Origin: Symbiodinium natans
Taxonomy: Eukaryota > Sar > Dinophyceae > Suessiales > Symbiodiniaceae
Direction of reading: 5' to 3'
DNA: 64,000 nt
NCBI GenBank assembly: GCA_905221605.1
Contig: CAJNDS010001469.1
Coordinates: 687,501 to 751,500 of the forward strand
Positions 20,914 through 31,302 of this stretch are shown piece after piece. A model generated the notes under the pieces. The model made no database searches, was not told the origin of the DNA, and saw only the letters and a list, made by a program, of their open reading frames with translations. Made by a program: the position numbers and the translations under genes. Within the stretch, counting starts at the first letter, position 1, and the number at the start of each line of letters is the position of its first letter.

Positions 20914-21105
20914 GAGCCCAATACCCCTTATCTAAGGAATACACCTGAAATTGTAATCAGAGTAATTCATTATAGAAATAATAGTAATAATAGTAATAGT
21001 AGCAACAATTGTAATAAAAGAAATAATCATCATCATAAAAAAATAATAATAGTAGTAAAGGGCTCCTTATTATGATTTGAGGAATATTCCTGGATCAAGG
21101 GCTTC
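20914..21105. repeat. family D hairpin whose loop is an AAT microsatellite
   Basis: GAGCCCAATACCCCTTATCT and AAGGAATACACC on the left, TATGATTTGAGGAATATTCC on the right. The centre (20975-21060) is ATA/ATC trinucleotide-like sequence. Confidence 0.5.
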
Positions 21106-21179
21106 GGGAAGAACCCTTGTCCAGCAGGCGCTCTGTCCGGTTCTCGTTGAGGATCTCTTCAGAAGGTGCTATTCCTAGA

Positions 21180-21275
21180 GGTTGCCCCTGACCCCTAAAC
21201 CCCTAAACCCTAGGTGTACTCGTGCTATTCCTAGAGGTTGCCCCCAACCCCTAAACCCCTAAACCCTAGGTGTAC
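21180..21275 (+). repeat. two tandem copies of a 53-bp unit
   Basis: GCTATTCCTAGAGGTTGCCC followed by CCCCTAAACCCTAGGTGTA occurs twice, starting at about 21167 and 21220. Confidence 0.8.
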
Positions 21276-21544
21276 TCGTAACACGAGGGCGACGGCACCG
21301 ACAACAGTTAGCAGTTAGCCAACCCCTACCCTTGCTCAGCAAGTACTTCGATGAAGCTAAGGTCAACTACAACCCCCTCACTCTAAACCCTAAACCCAAA
21401 ACACCGTCTTCGGAACCATCTGTCAGACAAATCCCATGAACCCTACATGAAAACCCCAACCCTACAATGCCAACCAATCTTACTAATCCCTTGAACCCTA
21501 CTTTAAACCCCTAACCCTAAAACGCTAAAAAAATCCTTCTTCCT

Positions 21545-21692
21545 TAGGATAGTTGCATGGCCCCTTAATATGGGCCCTTAACAGGCGACCCCTTATCTAC
21601 CCCTTATATATGTATGTATATCCTGTAAAACCCAAGGGCCCGGACTTCAGAACCCTTTACAGAAGGTAAGGGGGCCATATTCAGGGACCATA
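21545..21692. repeat. family L element
   Basis: TAGTTGCATGGCCCCTTAAT pairs with AAGGGGGCCATATTCAGGG; the interior contains CCCAAGGGCCCGGACTTCAG. Confidence 0.5.
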
Positions 21693-21822
21693 TATCATAT
21701 AACCCTAAATCCTAAACCCGTATAAAACCTCTCAACCCTAAGCCCTACACCCCTAAACCCTAAATCCTAAACCCCATAGAACTTAGGTTCTTGACTAAAC
21801 CCTAAACCCTAAATCTGCACAG

Positions 21823-21912
21823 GATGACCTGGACGCGCTGCTGAACTTTGTCGGCCGCTGGGTTCCCCCAGAGGCCCCCGCACGAAGGTTCAATGCCACA
21901 GCTCGGCCCATG
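21823..21912 (+). CDS. candidate internal exon running into a microsatellite
   Basis: Acceptor AATCTGCACAG, then an open frame encoding [20 protein letters not shown] then [10 protein letters not shown]. The frame stays open into the (CATA)n repeat, so the 3' boundary cannot be placed. No family recognised. Confidence 0.35.
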
Positions 21913-22378
21913 CACACACATACATACATACATACATACATACATACATACATACATACATACATACATACACATACAAAAATACATATATACATATATA
22001 TGTATATATTTATACATATACATATATCCATCTATCCATATATACATATATACATATACATATATATACATATACATATACATATATACATATATACATA
22101 TATACATATATACCTATATACATATATACGTGTATACATATATACATAAATGCATGTATACATATATAAGTGTATACATATATACATAAATGCATGTATA
22201 CATATACACACACACATATATATATATATACATATATACATATATACATATATACATATATACATATACACATATATAATGTATACATTGCAGTAGATAT
22301 GTATTTGAGTATGTATGTACGCATGCATGGATGCATGTATGTATGCATGCATGCATGTACGTACGTATGTAGGTATGT
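21911..22378. repeat. CATA/TATACA microsatellite
   Basis: (ACATAC)-type repeats pass into (ATATAC), then GCATGCATG/TATG at 22320-22378. Tyr/Ile/His-rich frames on both strands are artefacts. Confidence 0.95.
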
Positions 22379-22465
22379 GTTTGTGTGTTCGCATGTGTTT
22401 AGGTAAGAGTAGTAAGTCATGTACATGTAGCATGATGTATGTGTGCATTGAACTCGATTTCAACG

Positions 22466-22500
22466 TATTTGGCTCAACCATGTTTATTTGTTTGGCTAAG
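22466..22500 (+). other. possible spliced-leader relics upstream of the kinase
   Basis: TTTGGCTCAA at 22468 and TTTGGCTAAG at 22491 resemble the 3' end of the conserved dinoflagellate spliced leader (TTTTGGCTCAAG). Relic leaders mark genes that passed through a trans-spliced mRNA. The matches are short and could be chance. Confidence 0.25.
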
Positions 22501-22722
22501 GTGAGATTTGAAGGTTCACGATGCAGGCAACGCAGGCCGCACGATTAAGACTTTGCAATACGGTGGTTCGGTTTTGGGAAATACAGGCAACTAAATTGAG
22601 ATTCTCAATAATATCAATAGGGCAACAGGGCAACAAACATCTCAACGCTACATCGGTGTGTTGATAGGTTCGCCGAGCCGGATGTTCCAGTTTCACCCAC
22701 TTGAATTTTGCATCACGCCGCC

Positions 22723-24267
22723 ATGAGATCAGAGATTAGACATGATCCGTCGCAAAAGATTGTTATGTACCTGGGCTTATTTGCCTCATCCTCGTGCTGC
22801 ATTCTGGGGTACCCGTGTTCGAACGAAGCCTCCGTGATCTTCGCCTTCAGAGCGACGTGCGTGGGCTATTTTACTTGCAACCTGGCGGGCCTCCTGCTGC
22901 GGAAGTGTGAACTGAGCCGCTGCATCCTCCGGATTGGTCTGGTCGTCAACTCGTTGTCTTCCTGGCTCGTGTCTCGTCATTGGTGCTTGGGCTTCGGCGA
23001 GTGGTGCATATTGATGCTATGCGAACACGCCTTCATGTTGTTCGGAGGCATGGTGCTTGTGGAAAGCCTTGTGCACCTCCACTTGCTGTTCACACTCACT
23101 GGATCGTGGGTGTGTTACCTGATGCGGCGGGATTCGCCAGTGATGGGTGTTGAGGCAGACCGGGTCTGGGCCGCTGCCACAATCACTGTCGTCTTGGTCC
23201 TCGTTAGCGGCGTCTTGTATTCTGGCCACCGGAGTATTGCTTTCCTGGGACAGAAACTGTCCTTAATATCGTCCGTCGTGGCCATGTCGGAACAGGAACT
23301 TCCAAGCTCTTCTTCCTTCACAAAGACCCCGCCGGGAACGAAGTTCAGCAGTTCGTCGTCATCGCGGAGTGATGTCTTTGGTTGCTCTCGTGCGAACTTT
23401 GTTGAAGGGCTGGAGCTGTTGGACTGCATCGGGAAAGGATCCTTTGGCCAGGTCTATTGCGCCAACTACAAGAGCCAGAAAGCTGCCGTGAAGATCATGA
23501 CGTGGGAAGGAGAGCAGCTGAAGAGAATCGACCCTGTCAAGGAGGCCAAGCTGTGCATGAGCATGGTGCACCCGAACCTCGTCCAGGCCTTCGATTTCTT
23601 CATGCGCGACTGCGAGAGTGAGCTGCCTGGCAAGAGCTCAAGCAAGAGCTCAAGGAAGGAGATCTGGATCGTCCAGGAGTGGTGCGACCGCGGGACGCTC
23701 AACGGCTACTGCGATGTCCCACGCACTTCTGGGCTGGGCCTGAGGCAGGCGAAGAATATCTTGTGCGACATTAGCACGGGTTGTGAATACCTGCACTCCA
23801 AGGACATCATCCATGGAGATCTGACATCCAACAACGTGCTGCTCAAGTCGAGAGACAGCACGGGCCCACCGGAGCTGGACTTTGTGTGCAAGGTTTGCGA
23901 TTTTGGGCTTGCCAGAGTCCTGGAGGAAGGTGTCTCCACGCTGCTGACCTCTCAACTTGGCACGGTCTCACATATGCCGCCTGAGCTGATTCGGCTGGAA
24001 AACAAGAGGCTGACAAAGAAGGCGGACATCTATGCGTTGGGCATACTGCTTTATCAAGTCCTGCTTGGACGGTTGCCCTTTGCGGGAATGGTGGCGACGC
24101 AGATCATCGTCTTCATCGCTTCTGGCGAGAGGTTGCAACTTGATGAGACGGTGCCCGAAGATGTTCGGCAGATATTCATGGATTGTACCACGGCAGAGCC
24201 TGAAGGGAGGCCAACTGCAGAAGACTTGGTCCAGTATTTCGCTCTCCACGACCCGCTGTCGGATTGA
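22723..24267 (+). CDS. membrane-anchored protein kinase, single exon
   Basis: A 514-residue protein from ATG 22723. An in-frame TGA at 22702 excludes a longer product unless an upstream exon exists. About residues 13-170 hold five or six hydrophobic segments (e.g. YLGLFASSSCCILGY, ATITVVLVLVSGVLY), then a Ser-rich linker (190-220). The C-terminal kinase domain (about 230-505) is complete: glycine loop GKGSFGQVY (237-245), AVK lysine 257, a candidate C-helix Glu 274, catalytic HGDLTSNN (364-371, Asp 366), DFG 393-395, PPE 419-421, DIYALG (Asp 435) and Arg 496. HGD rather than HRD and the HxDLxxxN pattern fit Ser/Thr kinases of the tyrosine-kinase-like (TKL) group, so activity is likely. The N-terminal membrane region suggests a sensor or receptor at a membrane, but I recognise no ligand domain. 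There is no intron, unlike the surrounding exons, so a retrocopy origin is possible. Telomere repeats are absent throughout the frame. Confidence 0.9.
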   Translation: MRSEIRHDPSQKIVMYLGLFASSSCCILGYPCSNEASVIFAFRATCVGYFTCNLAGLLLRKCELSRCILRIGLVVNSLSSWLVSRHWCLGFGEWCILMLCEHAFMLFGGMVLVESLVHLHLLFTLTGSWVCYLMRRDSPVMGVEADRVWAAATITVVLVLVSGVLYSGHRSIAFLGQKLSLISSVVAMSEQELPSSSSFTKTPPGTKFSSSSSSRSDVFGCSRANFVEGLELLDCIGKGSFGQVYCANYKSQKAAVKIMTWEGEQLKRIDPVKEAKLCMSMVHPNLVQAFDFFMRDCESELPGKSSSKSSRKEIWIVQEWCDRGTLNGYCDVPRTSGLGLRQAKNILCDISTGCEYLHSKDIIHGDLTSNNVLLKSRDSTGPPELDFVCKVCDFGLARVLEEGVSTLLTSQLGTVSHMPPELIRLENKRLTKKADIYALGILLYQVLLGRLPFAGMVATQIIVFIASGERLQLDETVPEDVRQIFMDCTTAEPEGRPTAEDLVQYFALHDPLSD

Positions 24268-24358
24268 TGCCACCTCAAAGGACATCAACTACCTCGATTT
24301 TCTGCAGCTGGCTCTTGGCAGTGTGCCTGGGAATTGCCTTAGGATGATGCCGGCAATC

Positions 24359-24602
24359 CTGGCGAGGATCCAGAATGAAATCTGTTTCACCATACCTACT
24401 CGGAAGTATGCATGGCCCACCTCTAAAGCCCTAAACCCCATACCTGCTTTATGAGTTTTTCCATCGATCCAGAAGTGACCCTGGCGAGGATCCAGAATGG
24501 AATCTGTTTCACCATGCCTACTCAGAAGTATGCAGGGCCCACCTCTAAAACCCTAAACCCCATACCCGCTTTATGAGTTTTTCAATCGATCCAGAAGTGG
24601 CC
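24359..24602 (+). repeat. tandem duplication (2 x 122 bp) in the kinase 3' flank
   Basis: Two adjacent copies begin CTGGCGAGGATCCAGAATG at 24359 and 24481. Each carries TCTGTTTCACCAT, CCACCTCTAAA, a CCCTAAACCCCATACC telomere-like piece and ATCGATCCAGAAGTG, with a few substitutions. Confidence 0.9.
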
Positions 24603-25168
24603 ACTCGCCATGACGCGAAGATGTGTCTGAAGCAGAAGTGCCTGCGCTTCAGGGAAACCAAGGTGTTTAAGGGTCTAGGGTTGAGAGGCCTTGGGTTGCT
24701 AGGGTTTAGGTTGTCGAGTCTGTGTGAGAGAGAGAGAGGGTTGGGGTGGGCGCGCCTAGGCAAGGGGTTCGCCCCTGGCCCCAAAGAAATTGGGAAAGAG
24801 GGTTGGGGTTTGGGTTTAAGGGTTTAGGGTTGAGAGTTTAAGGTTCTCTTACTCTGCGTGCTGAGATTTTGCCATCTCAGTTGCTGAGCAAAGTGGTCCT
24901 TGCAAGGATGTTGGAGACCGCAACCCGCATTGGTGCTTTCCCTAAACCCTAGAGTTTACAGCCCCAAACATCCCCAAACCCTAACCTTGGGGACCACATG
25001 GCTCCTAAATAAAAGGGTTTATAGTTCATATATATAGCAGCAGGGATTCTGGTAGTATGGGGTACCCTAAACCCTAAACCCTAAACCCCAAGTGTAGGGT
25101 TCAGTCAGTCCCCAGGGTGGACGAACGGCCTCAAGCTCCAAGACCCCGAAATCCTCAGCCCCAAACCC

Positions 25169-25262
25169 TACCCAAAGGCTCCTATGTGGTACCTTTTTGG
25201 GGTAGTATACTAGTATTCCCTGTAACTAACCCAAAAAGGAACTACATTGGAGCCTTTGGGTA
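25169..25262. mobile_element. family B MITE-like element, 94 bp
   Basis: TACCCAAAGGCTCC...GGAGCCTTTGGGTA, nearly identical to 48283. The left flank is CCAAACCC, so the join with TA recreates CCCTAA. Confidence 0.75.
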
Positions 25263-25402
25263 AGCCGCAGACGAACCCTGAGTCCCAAATAGCCGGTGGC
25301 CTGTTGGGCCTTTAGGGTTTTAGGGGGAGGGGGAGGGTTTAGGGTTTAGGGTTTAGGGTATTTAGAGTTCAGGACGCGATCACCGAGATGGCCAGGAAGG
25401 CC

Positions 25403-25427
25403 GGGGGGGGGGGGGGGGGGGGGGGGT
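25403..25427 (+). repeat. poly(G) tract
   Basis: Run of about 25 G. Confidence 0.95.
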
Positions 25428-25496
25428 TCGTTTTTCTTCTGTATACCCGGGGAGGTTCTCTTAACGAGTTATGAGAAGTGCGTCCGTGCATATATT

Positions 25497-25529
25497 CGTA
25501 TATACATATATATATACATATACATATAC

Positions 25530-25565
<36 letters not shown>

Positions 25566-25567
25566 GC
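25497..25567. repeat. TA/CATA microsatellite
   Basis: (ATAC)/(TA) repeat of about 70 bp; related (TG)n runs at 25661 and 26000. Confidence 0.9.
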
Positions 25568-26155
25568 ATGTGCACTACTAAACATAGATGTACATGCAGG
25601 TGCCTTTTTGTTCGTTCATTTATGGCTTTAGAGTGTGAGCTTTGGGTTTCGGGTGGTTTCCTGTGTGTGTGTGTGTGACACTCTGTCACTAAGAGTTGAT
25701 ACCTCCGATGCGTTTTCCAGCAGGGGGATGGTCGGGTCCCTGTGTGGCTACCACCAACGAAGCTCCACACAGAAGGACCAGGATATCCAGCTTGGCCAGC
25801 TGGACGTACCTGCTGCCACAGGATGCAGTTGTGTGTGCTGTTTAGCCAGCAGTGCATCGAACTTGTTTGTATCGCATCTCTAGAACATCCTCATGAAGGG
25901 TCATGGACTGGATTGAGAATTACACTCAGCCTGGCTGAGTACAGACCTTGATCCAGATACAAACAGATTTCAGATTCAGGCTGTGGATGGATGCACAAGT
26001 GTGTGTGTGTGTGTGTGTTCGTGGCTTAGGACATGGCTTGACGCATGTGTTTTTTTTTTTTCAAATTTGTCGCGCGGCTCAGGTGTGGACATTTTGTTGT
26101 TTAGGGATTTGGGGTTCACAAAGCTGCGGATTTCACATCTTGCTGTGTCACTATT

Positions 26156-26266
26156 TCCCAGAGACTCCAAAAACGCTTAATTAAGGAATATACCTTAAAT
26201 CATATTAGGTTTCCTAGTATGATTTAAGGGATATTCCTTAATTAAGGGGTTTTAGAGTCTCTGGGT
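26156..26266. repeat. family D near-perfect palindrome
   Basis: CCCAGAGACTCCAAAAACGC pairs with the GAGTCTCTGGG end, and CTTAATTAAGGAATATACCT with the ATATTCCTTAATTAAG stretch. The two halves are almost fully complementary over about 110 bp. Confidence 0.75.
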
Positions 26267-26334
26267 TCCTTGTCCTCTCAACCTGTTTTGCACTGCTGTA
26301 AATCTACTTCTCCCGGTCTCTCTGCCCCTGCCAG

Positions 26335-26412
26335 ATTACCATGTATGACTACATGGACTTCGACGAGTTCCTCCAGTTCATGACGCATTACGACGCCTTC
26401 TCCCAAGCTGCC
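26335..26412 (+). CDS. candidate internal exon with EF-hand-like sequence
   Basis: A long pyrimidine tract (TCTCTCTGCCCCTGCCAG) precedes a 78-nt open frame of 26 codons, phase 0 at both ends, with donor GTAGTT. The peptide includes YDYMDFDEFLQFMTHYDAFS. DFDEFLQFM resembles the end of an EF-hand loop plus its exit helix. The partner half would be in another exon. Other EF-hand pieces in this window lie at 34423 and 54257. Confidence 0.42.
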
Positions 26413-26500
26413 GTAGTTGGGGTTTAGGGTGTAGGGTTTAGGGTTTAGGGTGTAGGGTGTAGGGTTTAGGGTTTAGGGTTTAGGGTTTAGGGCAGCATCC
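26401..26500 (+). repeat. TTTAGGG array with TGTAGGG variants
   Basis: About 11 heptamers directly after the candidate exon; another short array at 26582-26612. Confidence 0.85.
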
Positions 26501-26649
26501 AGCTTGCACTTGCGGCGGCTGTCAAACTGTCTAGTGGTCGCAGGCACACGGCTGAACCAGAGCGACCCGTAGACTACCATGGGTTTAGGGTTTAGGGTTT
26601 AGGGTTTAGAGTTCAGGGTACCCGTCGGCGTGGCCAGTGAGTCCTGTGC

Positions 26650-26757
26650 CGCCGAGGAGTTTGAGCGAGCTGAGCAAGAGCGGATCTTTCAGAAGTATGA
26701 CCAGGCGGCTCCGTTGGCTATTGCGTGGTCTGCTCACGGGCTTTTTACCTCAGGCGT
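26650..26757 (+). CDS. weak candidate exon
   Basis: One frame encodes ESCAAEEFERAEQERIFQKY then DQAAPLAIAW, with a charged helical look. A second frame is also open. Splice sites are not clear. Confidence 0.25.
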
Positions 26758-26946
26758 CTTTCCAGGGTTTCGGGTTTAAGGTTCATGGTTCAGGGTTTAC
26801 TGGTAAACCTTAAGCCCTAAACCCTGAACCCGAAACCCTAAAGCCTGAACCCAGAACCCTAATCCCTAACCCCTCCTTGCCGAGCACAGCTGGCCTTTGC
26901 AAGCTTCGATGCCGAGAGGGTTCGAGAGAGACCGCCAGCCTCAATC

Positions 26947-27070
26947 TTACTGTTGGTTAGTAGAGCTCAGTAGTAGAGTAGGCAACCTTTATCCTTTTTG
27001 GGTTAGTATATTCACCTAAAAATCCCAAAGGTTAACCTTTAAAACCACTGGGTACTCTAACCAACAGTAA
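26947..27070. repeat. hairpin related to family H
   Basis: TTACTGTTGGTTAGTAGAGC pairs with TACTCTAACCAACAGTAA. The core GGCAACCTTTATCCTTTTTG matches family H. Confidence 0.6.
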
Positions 27071-28054
27071 GCAGTTCACCGAAGGACGGTTCGGGCAACA
27101 TCTCAGTGCAGCCCTGAGATTTTTCCTGCATCTGGTCTCCTGTTTGTTCGAGAAACCCCAGAAGTATAAGATAATAATCCGTACATTGTCCTTATGAGGA
27201 AGAATATTCTTTGTCTTTCGGACGGTTTTAAAGGCAGAATTTGTGGTGGCTTGCTACCTTTATTGCTCATGAACATGATTGCAAAAGAACAGGATTCGAG
27301 CTACTTCACACGGTTTCAAAGGCATTGTTCAGCCATGTGGCTTCAGTACATCTTCGAAGTAGTCCTTGGCCAGCTCACTTGTGAGAGGACATCGGGTGAC
27401 TAGCACACTTCACTTGCGCACGCGTCGGATTCTGCCACGCCCAGATCGCCGAGCTTCGGGCACTTCTGTCAGAGCCCCAATGTTGGGGAAGTCAGTGACA
27501 AGGTAGCTTCTGCAAGCGTGATGGCAAAGGTACAGGCTGTTTCTGACCTTGCTACAGGTTGTGCTTCTGCTAAATGCCGCAGTTTGTGCAGCAGTCGAAA
27601 CGAAATTTGCCAGTTGAGTGGACTATGTAACGTCTTCTACCGGAAAGAAGCAGGCCCCTCTATTGCATGTTTCAACCTGCGTGCTCTAGCTATTTAAGGT
27701 TCACGGCACGAAGAAGCCGGAAAAGAGCATTCAGGGCGCTGAACATGGGCCCAAGTGGTGCTGGCCAGCATTTCACCCCCCCCCCCCCTTTACATTATGC
27801 ATACTTCAAACTTAACTTATATAAACAAGAATAATATAAACAAATATAATTATTAGTTAATTTATGACACCCTCAACCCTCCACCAGGGTTTTTGCAAGG
27901 CTAGGCCCGGTTTTAGACCGCAGGGGTGCAGGGCAGTGTGACTTTGTGTGCCGGTTCTAAAGAAAGCGTCAGAGGCCTGTTTCGCCCCCCTCAACATTGC
28001 ACACTTCTAAGACTTCAGAGCCCGAACCCCGAAATCCTCGCATCTGGCCTTGCC
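27071..28054. other. repeat-free 1-kb stretch upstream of a first exon
   Basis: Unusual here for having no telomere repeats or hairpins, apart from a C run at 27777-27788 and an AT-rich block (27789-27870) with TATATAAACAAG. It may hold the promoter and 5' leader of the gene starting at 28055. A 69-codon frame at 27194 has no recognisable content. Confidence 0.4.
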
Positions 28055-28243
28055 ATGGCTGGAAAGCGGAAGAAGGCCAAACCACGGAGCGACGCGGCAC
28101 CGAGCGATGCCAGTGGCACGCGGCCACTCATCTCGCTCGATTCGGCTGTCTTTGTGGTTACATGGAGCTTTATCTGGTGGGTTCACAGTGTGGGATTCGG
28201 GCTTAAAGCTGAGGAGCTCGATTTCGACATGAGCCAGGCTGAA
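28055..28243 (+). CDS. probable first coding exon of a membrane protein
   Basis: ATG in a good initiation context (GCCATGG) opens 63 codons that end exactly at a canonical GTAAG donor in phase 0. The N-terminus is basic (MAGKRKKAKPRSD). A hydrophobic segment of about 18 residues follows (SAVFVVTWSFIWWVHSVG), then an acidic tail (KAEELDFDMSQAE). This suggests a single-pass or multi-pass membrane protein with a cytosolic N-terminus. An AG at about 28019 could take a spliced leader. A G run follows the donor. Downstream exons cannot be linked with confidence; candidates lie from 29.7 kb onward. Confidence 0.55.
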
Positions 28244-28973
28244 GTAAGGGGGGGGGGGGGGTGGGGGCAGACTTGCAACTCTGGCTTGTGACAAGGTGTC
28301 ACGCACTGGACTCTTTCGGCAATACCCCCTTGCAAGTGGAAGCCCGCTCCATGCAGGGCCAAAAAAGGTGATGATTAGTAGGGGAAATCGGGTGTGAAAA
28401 CCCGACCCTGACCACACTCAATGAAGCTCGACTCCTCCCACTTGGTGGGCTTGAGAGTGGGATTGTTTAGGGTTTAGGGTTTAGGGTTTAGGAACACCAC
28501 GTTTTTTTCACAGTACAAGGGTTTTAACAAGGAGTAAGTCCTGTCTTTAGACCTCCGAGGTCCAAGCCCAGACCTACAGACCAGAGCACCGTTGAGCCTT
28601 CAAGCTTAAAATAGGGTTTAGGGTTCAGGGTTTAGGGTGTAGGGTTTAGGGTTTAGGGTTTAGGCTTGAGACGGCTTACAAACACAGACCCTGAAACTTG
28701 AGTCTGGGCTTTGGGGTCAGGCAGTGCTCGGAGTCGCACACCACCTTCGATGCGGGTGTCATCGGCTGATTTGTGGGCCCTTGCAGGGGCGGTTTAGGCT
28801 TGAGGGTTTAGGGTTTAGTGTTTAGGGTTTAGGGTGAGTCCTCGCGCAAGCCTGCTGCAATAAGGGTTTAAGGCTTAAGGGTTTAGGGTAGTGGGAGTGT
28901 CACGCAAAGTACGGCTTGAACGTGGTTTGCATATGAGCATGGCATATACTGGCTGCCTATGGAGTACGTTGAG

Positions 28974-29084
28974 CACCCAAAGAGTCCAATACCCCTTAAT
29001 TAAGGACAAAGGAGTAGACCTTGAAATATGGGATACTTAGTATGATCTTAAGGTGTTTTCCCTTTTTAAGGAGTATGGACTGGA
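28974..29084. repeat. family D hairpin
   Basis: CACCCAAAGAGTCCAATACC and CCTTAATTAAGGACAAAGG on the left; CCTTTTTAAGGAGTATGGAC on the right. Confidence 0.5.
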
Positions 29085-29754
29085 TATGAGGGTTGAGGGT
29101 GAGGGCAGCTTGCAGTAGCGATGTCTGTAGCGGGGCCCGACGTACAGACCCTCCAGCCACCGCAAACTGCAAAAACAGCTCTAAGACGCCGCTTAGCCCC
29201 GAAGCGTAGCCCCCTAAACCCGTAAACCGTCTACTCGGGACCCTGGATCCTATGCAAGGTTCTTTAAGGTTTAGCTCGGATGTCCAGTCATACCCTTATG
29301 CTTGAAAACCCCTTTCACAAACATAAATGCGCTGGGCAATCTCGTTAGGGTAAGACCATGCAGACAGGTGTCGGTTGCAGCCTTAAAAATGTCCCGATGA
29401 ACCAGGTGTCGTTTAACACTAAACCCTACACTCTAAACCCTTTAAGGGTATGTGGGTCATGCACTCAATTAGGGTAAAGTGTTTAGGGTTTAGGATTTAG
29501 GGTTTAGGATTTATGGTTTAGGGCTTAGGGCTTAGGGTTTAGGGTATAAGCCGTTAACCCTGCAAGACGGGGTGCAGTGCCTTAAGAGGTTGGACTCTTT
29601 GGTTCCTTGTTCCCTCTCGGCATGCACCTAGCTCCAACTTCTAGTTTCTTGCTTTGGGTACCAGAATGCACGCTTCCTAGAAGTGCCATGAAAATAAGGG
29701 CACCCTAAACCCTAAACCCTAAACCCTAAACCCTAAACCCTAAACCCTCAACAG

Positions 29755-29894
29755 GAGAGAGCATTTTGGGCTTCATGCACTCCTCCACGAGCCGCACTGG
29801 CGTGGCTACCGAGGTCTCGCTTCCCTCCTAGGCAACGCCATCGGCGTCCAGGAGTTTCTTTGTCATAGTTGGGTACCATTTTACATTTTTCAGG
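29755..29894 (+). CDS. candidate internal exon, product unknown
   Basis: After CCTCAACAG a 46-codon open frame runs to a GTACCT donor. The peptide includes REHFGLHALLHEPHWRGYRG, LASLLGNAIGVQEFLCHSWV and PFYIFQ, a partly hydrophobic, protein-like sequence. Flanked on both sides by CCCTAAA arrays. Two other frames are partly open. Confidence 0.35.
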
Positions 29895-30519
29895 GTACCT
29901 AAACCCTAAGCCCTAAGCCCTAAGCCCAAAGCCCAAAGCCCTAACCCCTAATTAAACCCTAAACCCTAAACCAACCATGAACTAGGTTTCGGGAAAGCTT
30001 CTTCGAGCAAAAGCCGCTGCACATTCAGCGTTCGGGGCGCCTTGGCCTCTAAAACCCTAAACCCTAAACCCTAACATCCCTTGGTAGCCCAGCCAGTGGT
30101 GCCCTTTTCCCTTTTTTGGGGTTCAAGGTCCCCTTGTAAAGTGACCAACCCAAAAGGGAGCCCTTGTTATGAGACGGTTACGGGCTTCCAAGATCTTCAA
30201 ACCCTGAAGCCTCAAACCCGGAACTCTAACCCTCAATTCCTAAACCCTCAAACCCGAATAGGTTTGTGATTTCGGGCTTTCCCTGGACAGGGCTTAGATG
30301 CCCCCCCGGCCCCCCTAACCCTAAACCCTGAAGCCTAAACCTAAAGGGATAATGTGGGGGCCAGGGCCTCCGGGTTTAGGGTTTAGGGTTTAGGGTTTAG
30401 GGTTCAGCGTTTGGGGTTTTTTGGGTCTAGGGTTTAGAGATTTGTTTGTGATGGTGGCAGGTTTCAGGTTCCAGGGTTTAGGGTTTAGGGTTTTGAGGTT
30501 GGTTCAGGGCCTCATGGAG

Positions 30520-30645
30520 TCGGACCCCAATCCCCCTTGAGTGAAGGAAATGAAGGCGTGGACCTTAAATCCGACTAAGGACCCCTTTATCATAATTCAG
30601 GTACTTCTATGATGTACCTGAATTCAGGGGTAGTGGGCTCTCTCG
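30520..30645. repeat. diverged family D hairpin
   Basis: ACCCCAATCCCCCTTGAGTG and GACCTTAAAT on the left; ACCTGAATTCAGGGGTAGTG on the right. Confidence 0.4.
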
Positions 30646-30730
30646 GAAAGCCTCGACTTTCTTCGGGGGCCAAGAGGCACCAGCTCTTGAGGAGTTTGGG
30701 TGGCTTCTTTGGTCTGGTGCAGTAGGTGCA

Positions 30731-31027
30731 GGCCCAGAGAGCCCAATACCTTGAAGGTGTATTCCTTGCCTAAGGAATACCGCCTTACTTACGGAGTCGA
30801 CCTTAATTTTATATGTGGCCCCTGCATATAATTTCAGGTTTTATTTGAGGGGGGTATAAGAGGGCTACCTGGGTCTGATTTGGGCCCCTTATACTAACAG
30901 ACCTTCTGTAACAGGGGTTATAGCAGGGGGCACTAGGGTCCTTATTAAGGACTGGCAGTATAAGGATAATTTAGTTATAATAGGCGGCACTATACTCCTT
31001 ATTAAGGACTGGTAGTATAAGGGGCCA
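30731..31027. repeat. family D remnant followed by a doubled family C hairpin
   Basis: GAGAGCCCAATACCTTGAAG starts a D-type half (30735-30850). From 30881, CCCCTTATACTAACAG is answered twice by CCTTATTAAGGACTGG with AGTATAAGG, giving a double C element like the one at 42035. Confidence 0.45.
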
Positions 31028-31259
31028 GTTTAGGGTTTGGGGTTTAGGAGGTTTAGGGGGTCCGTCTGCTTTTCAACTGCCAAGGAGTGCCAAGTACTAC
31101 GCACAACTCGACGGCGTGTCAAGCCCAGAGAGGCCCACAATAGCATACTTAGGGGGTCTCTCTGAACTAGGCTATAATAAGGGTTTAGGGTTTAGGGTTT
31201 AGGGTCCCTTCGACGAGGAACCCAGTCCAATTGAATAACAACAACCCCCCTCGCCCCGT

Positions 31260-31302
31260 CACCCCTCCATCCCCCCCCCCGTCCCCCCCCCCCCCCCCCC
31301 CC
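31260..31302 (+). repeat. poly(C)-rich tract
   Basis: C runs separated by GT or T, about 40 bp. Confidence 0.9.

Noticed and set aside
21795-22481. Tyr/Ile/His-rich frames on both strands
   Set aside because: Translation of the CATA/TATACA microsatellite.
26500-26580. Minus-strand exon suggested by a protein-like frame
   Set aside because: The plus-strand frame is equally open and no splice signals separate the two.
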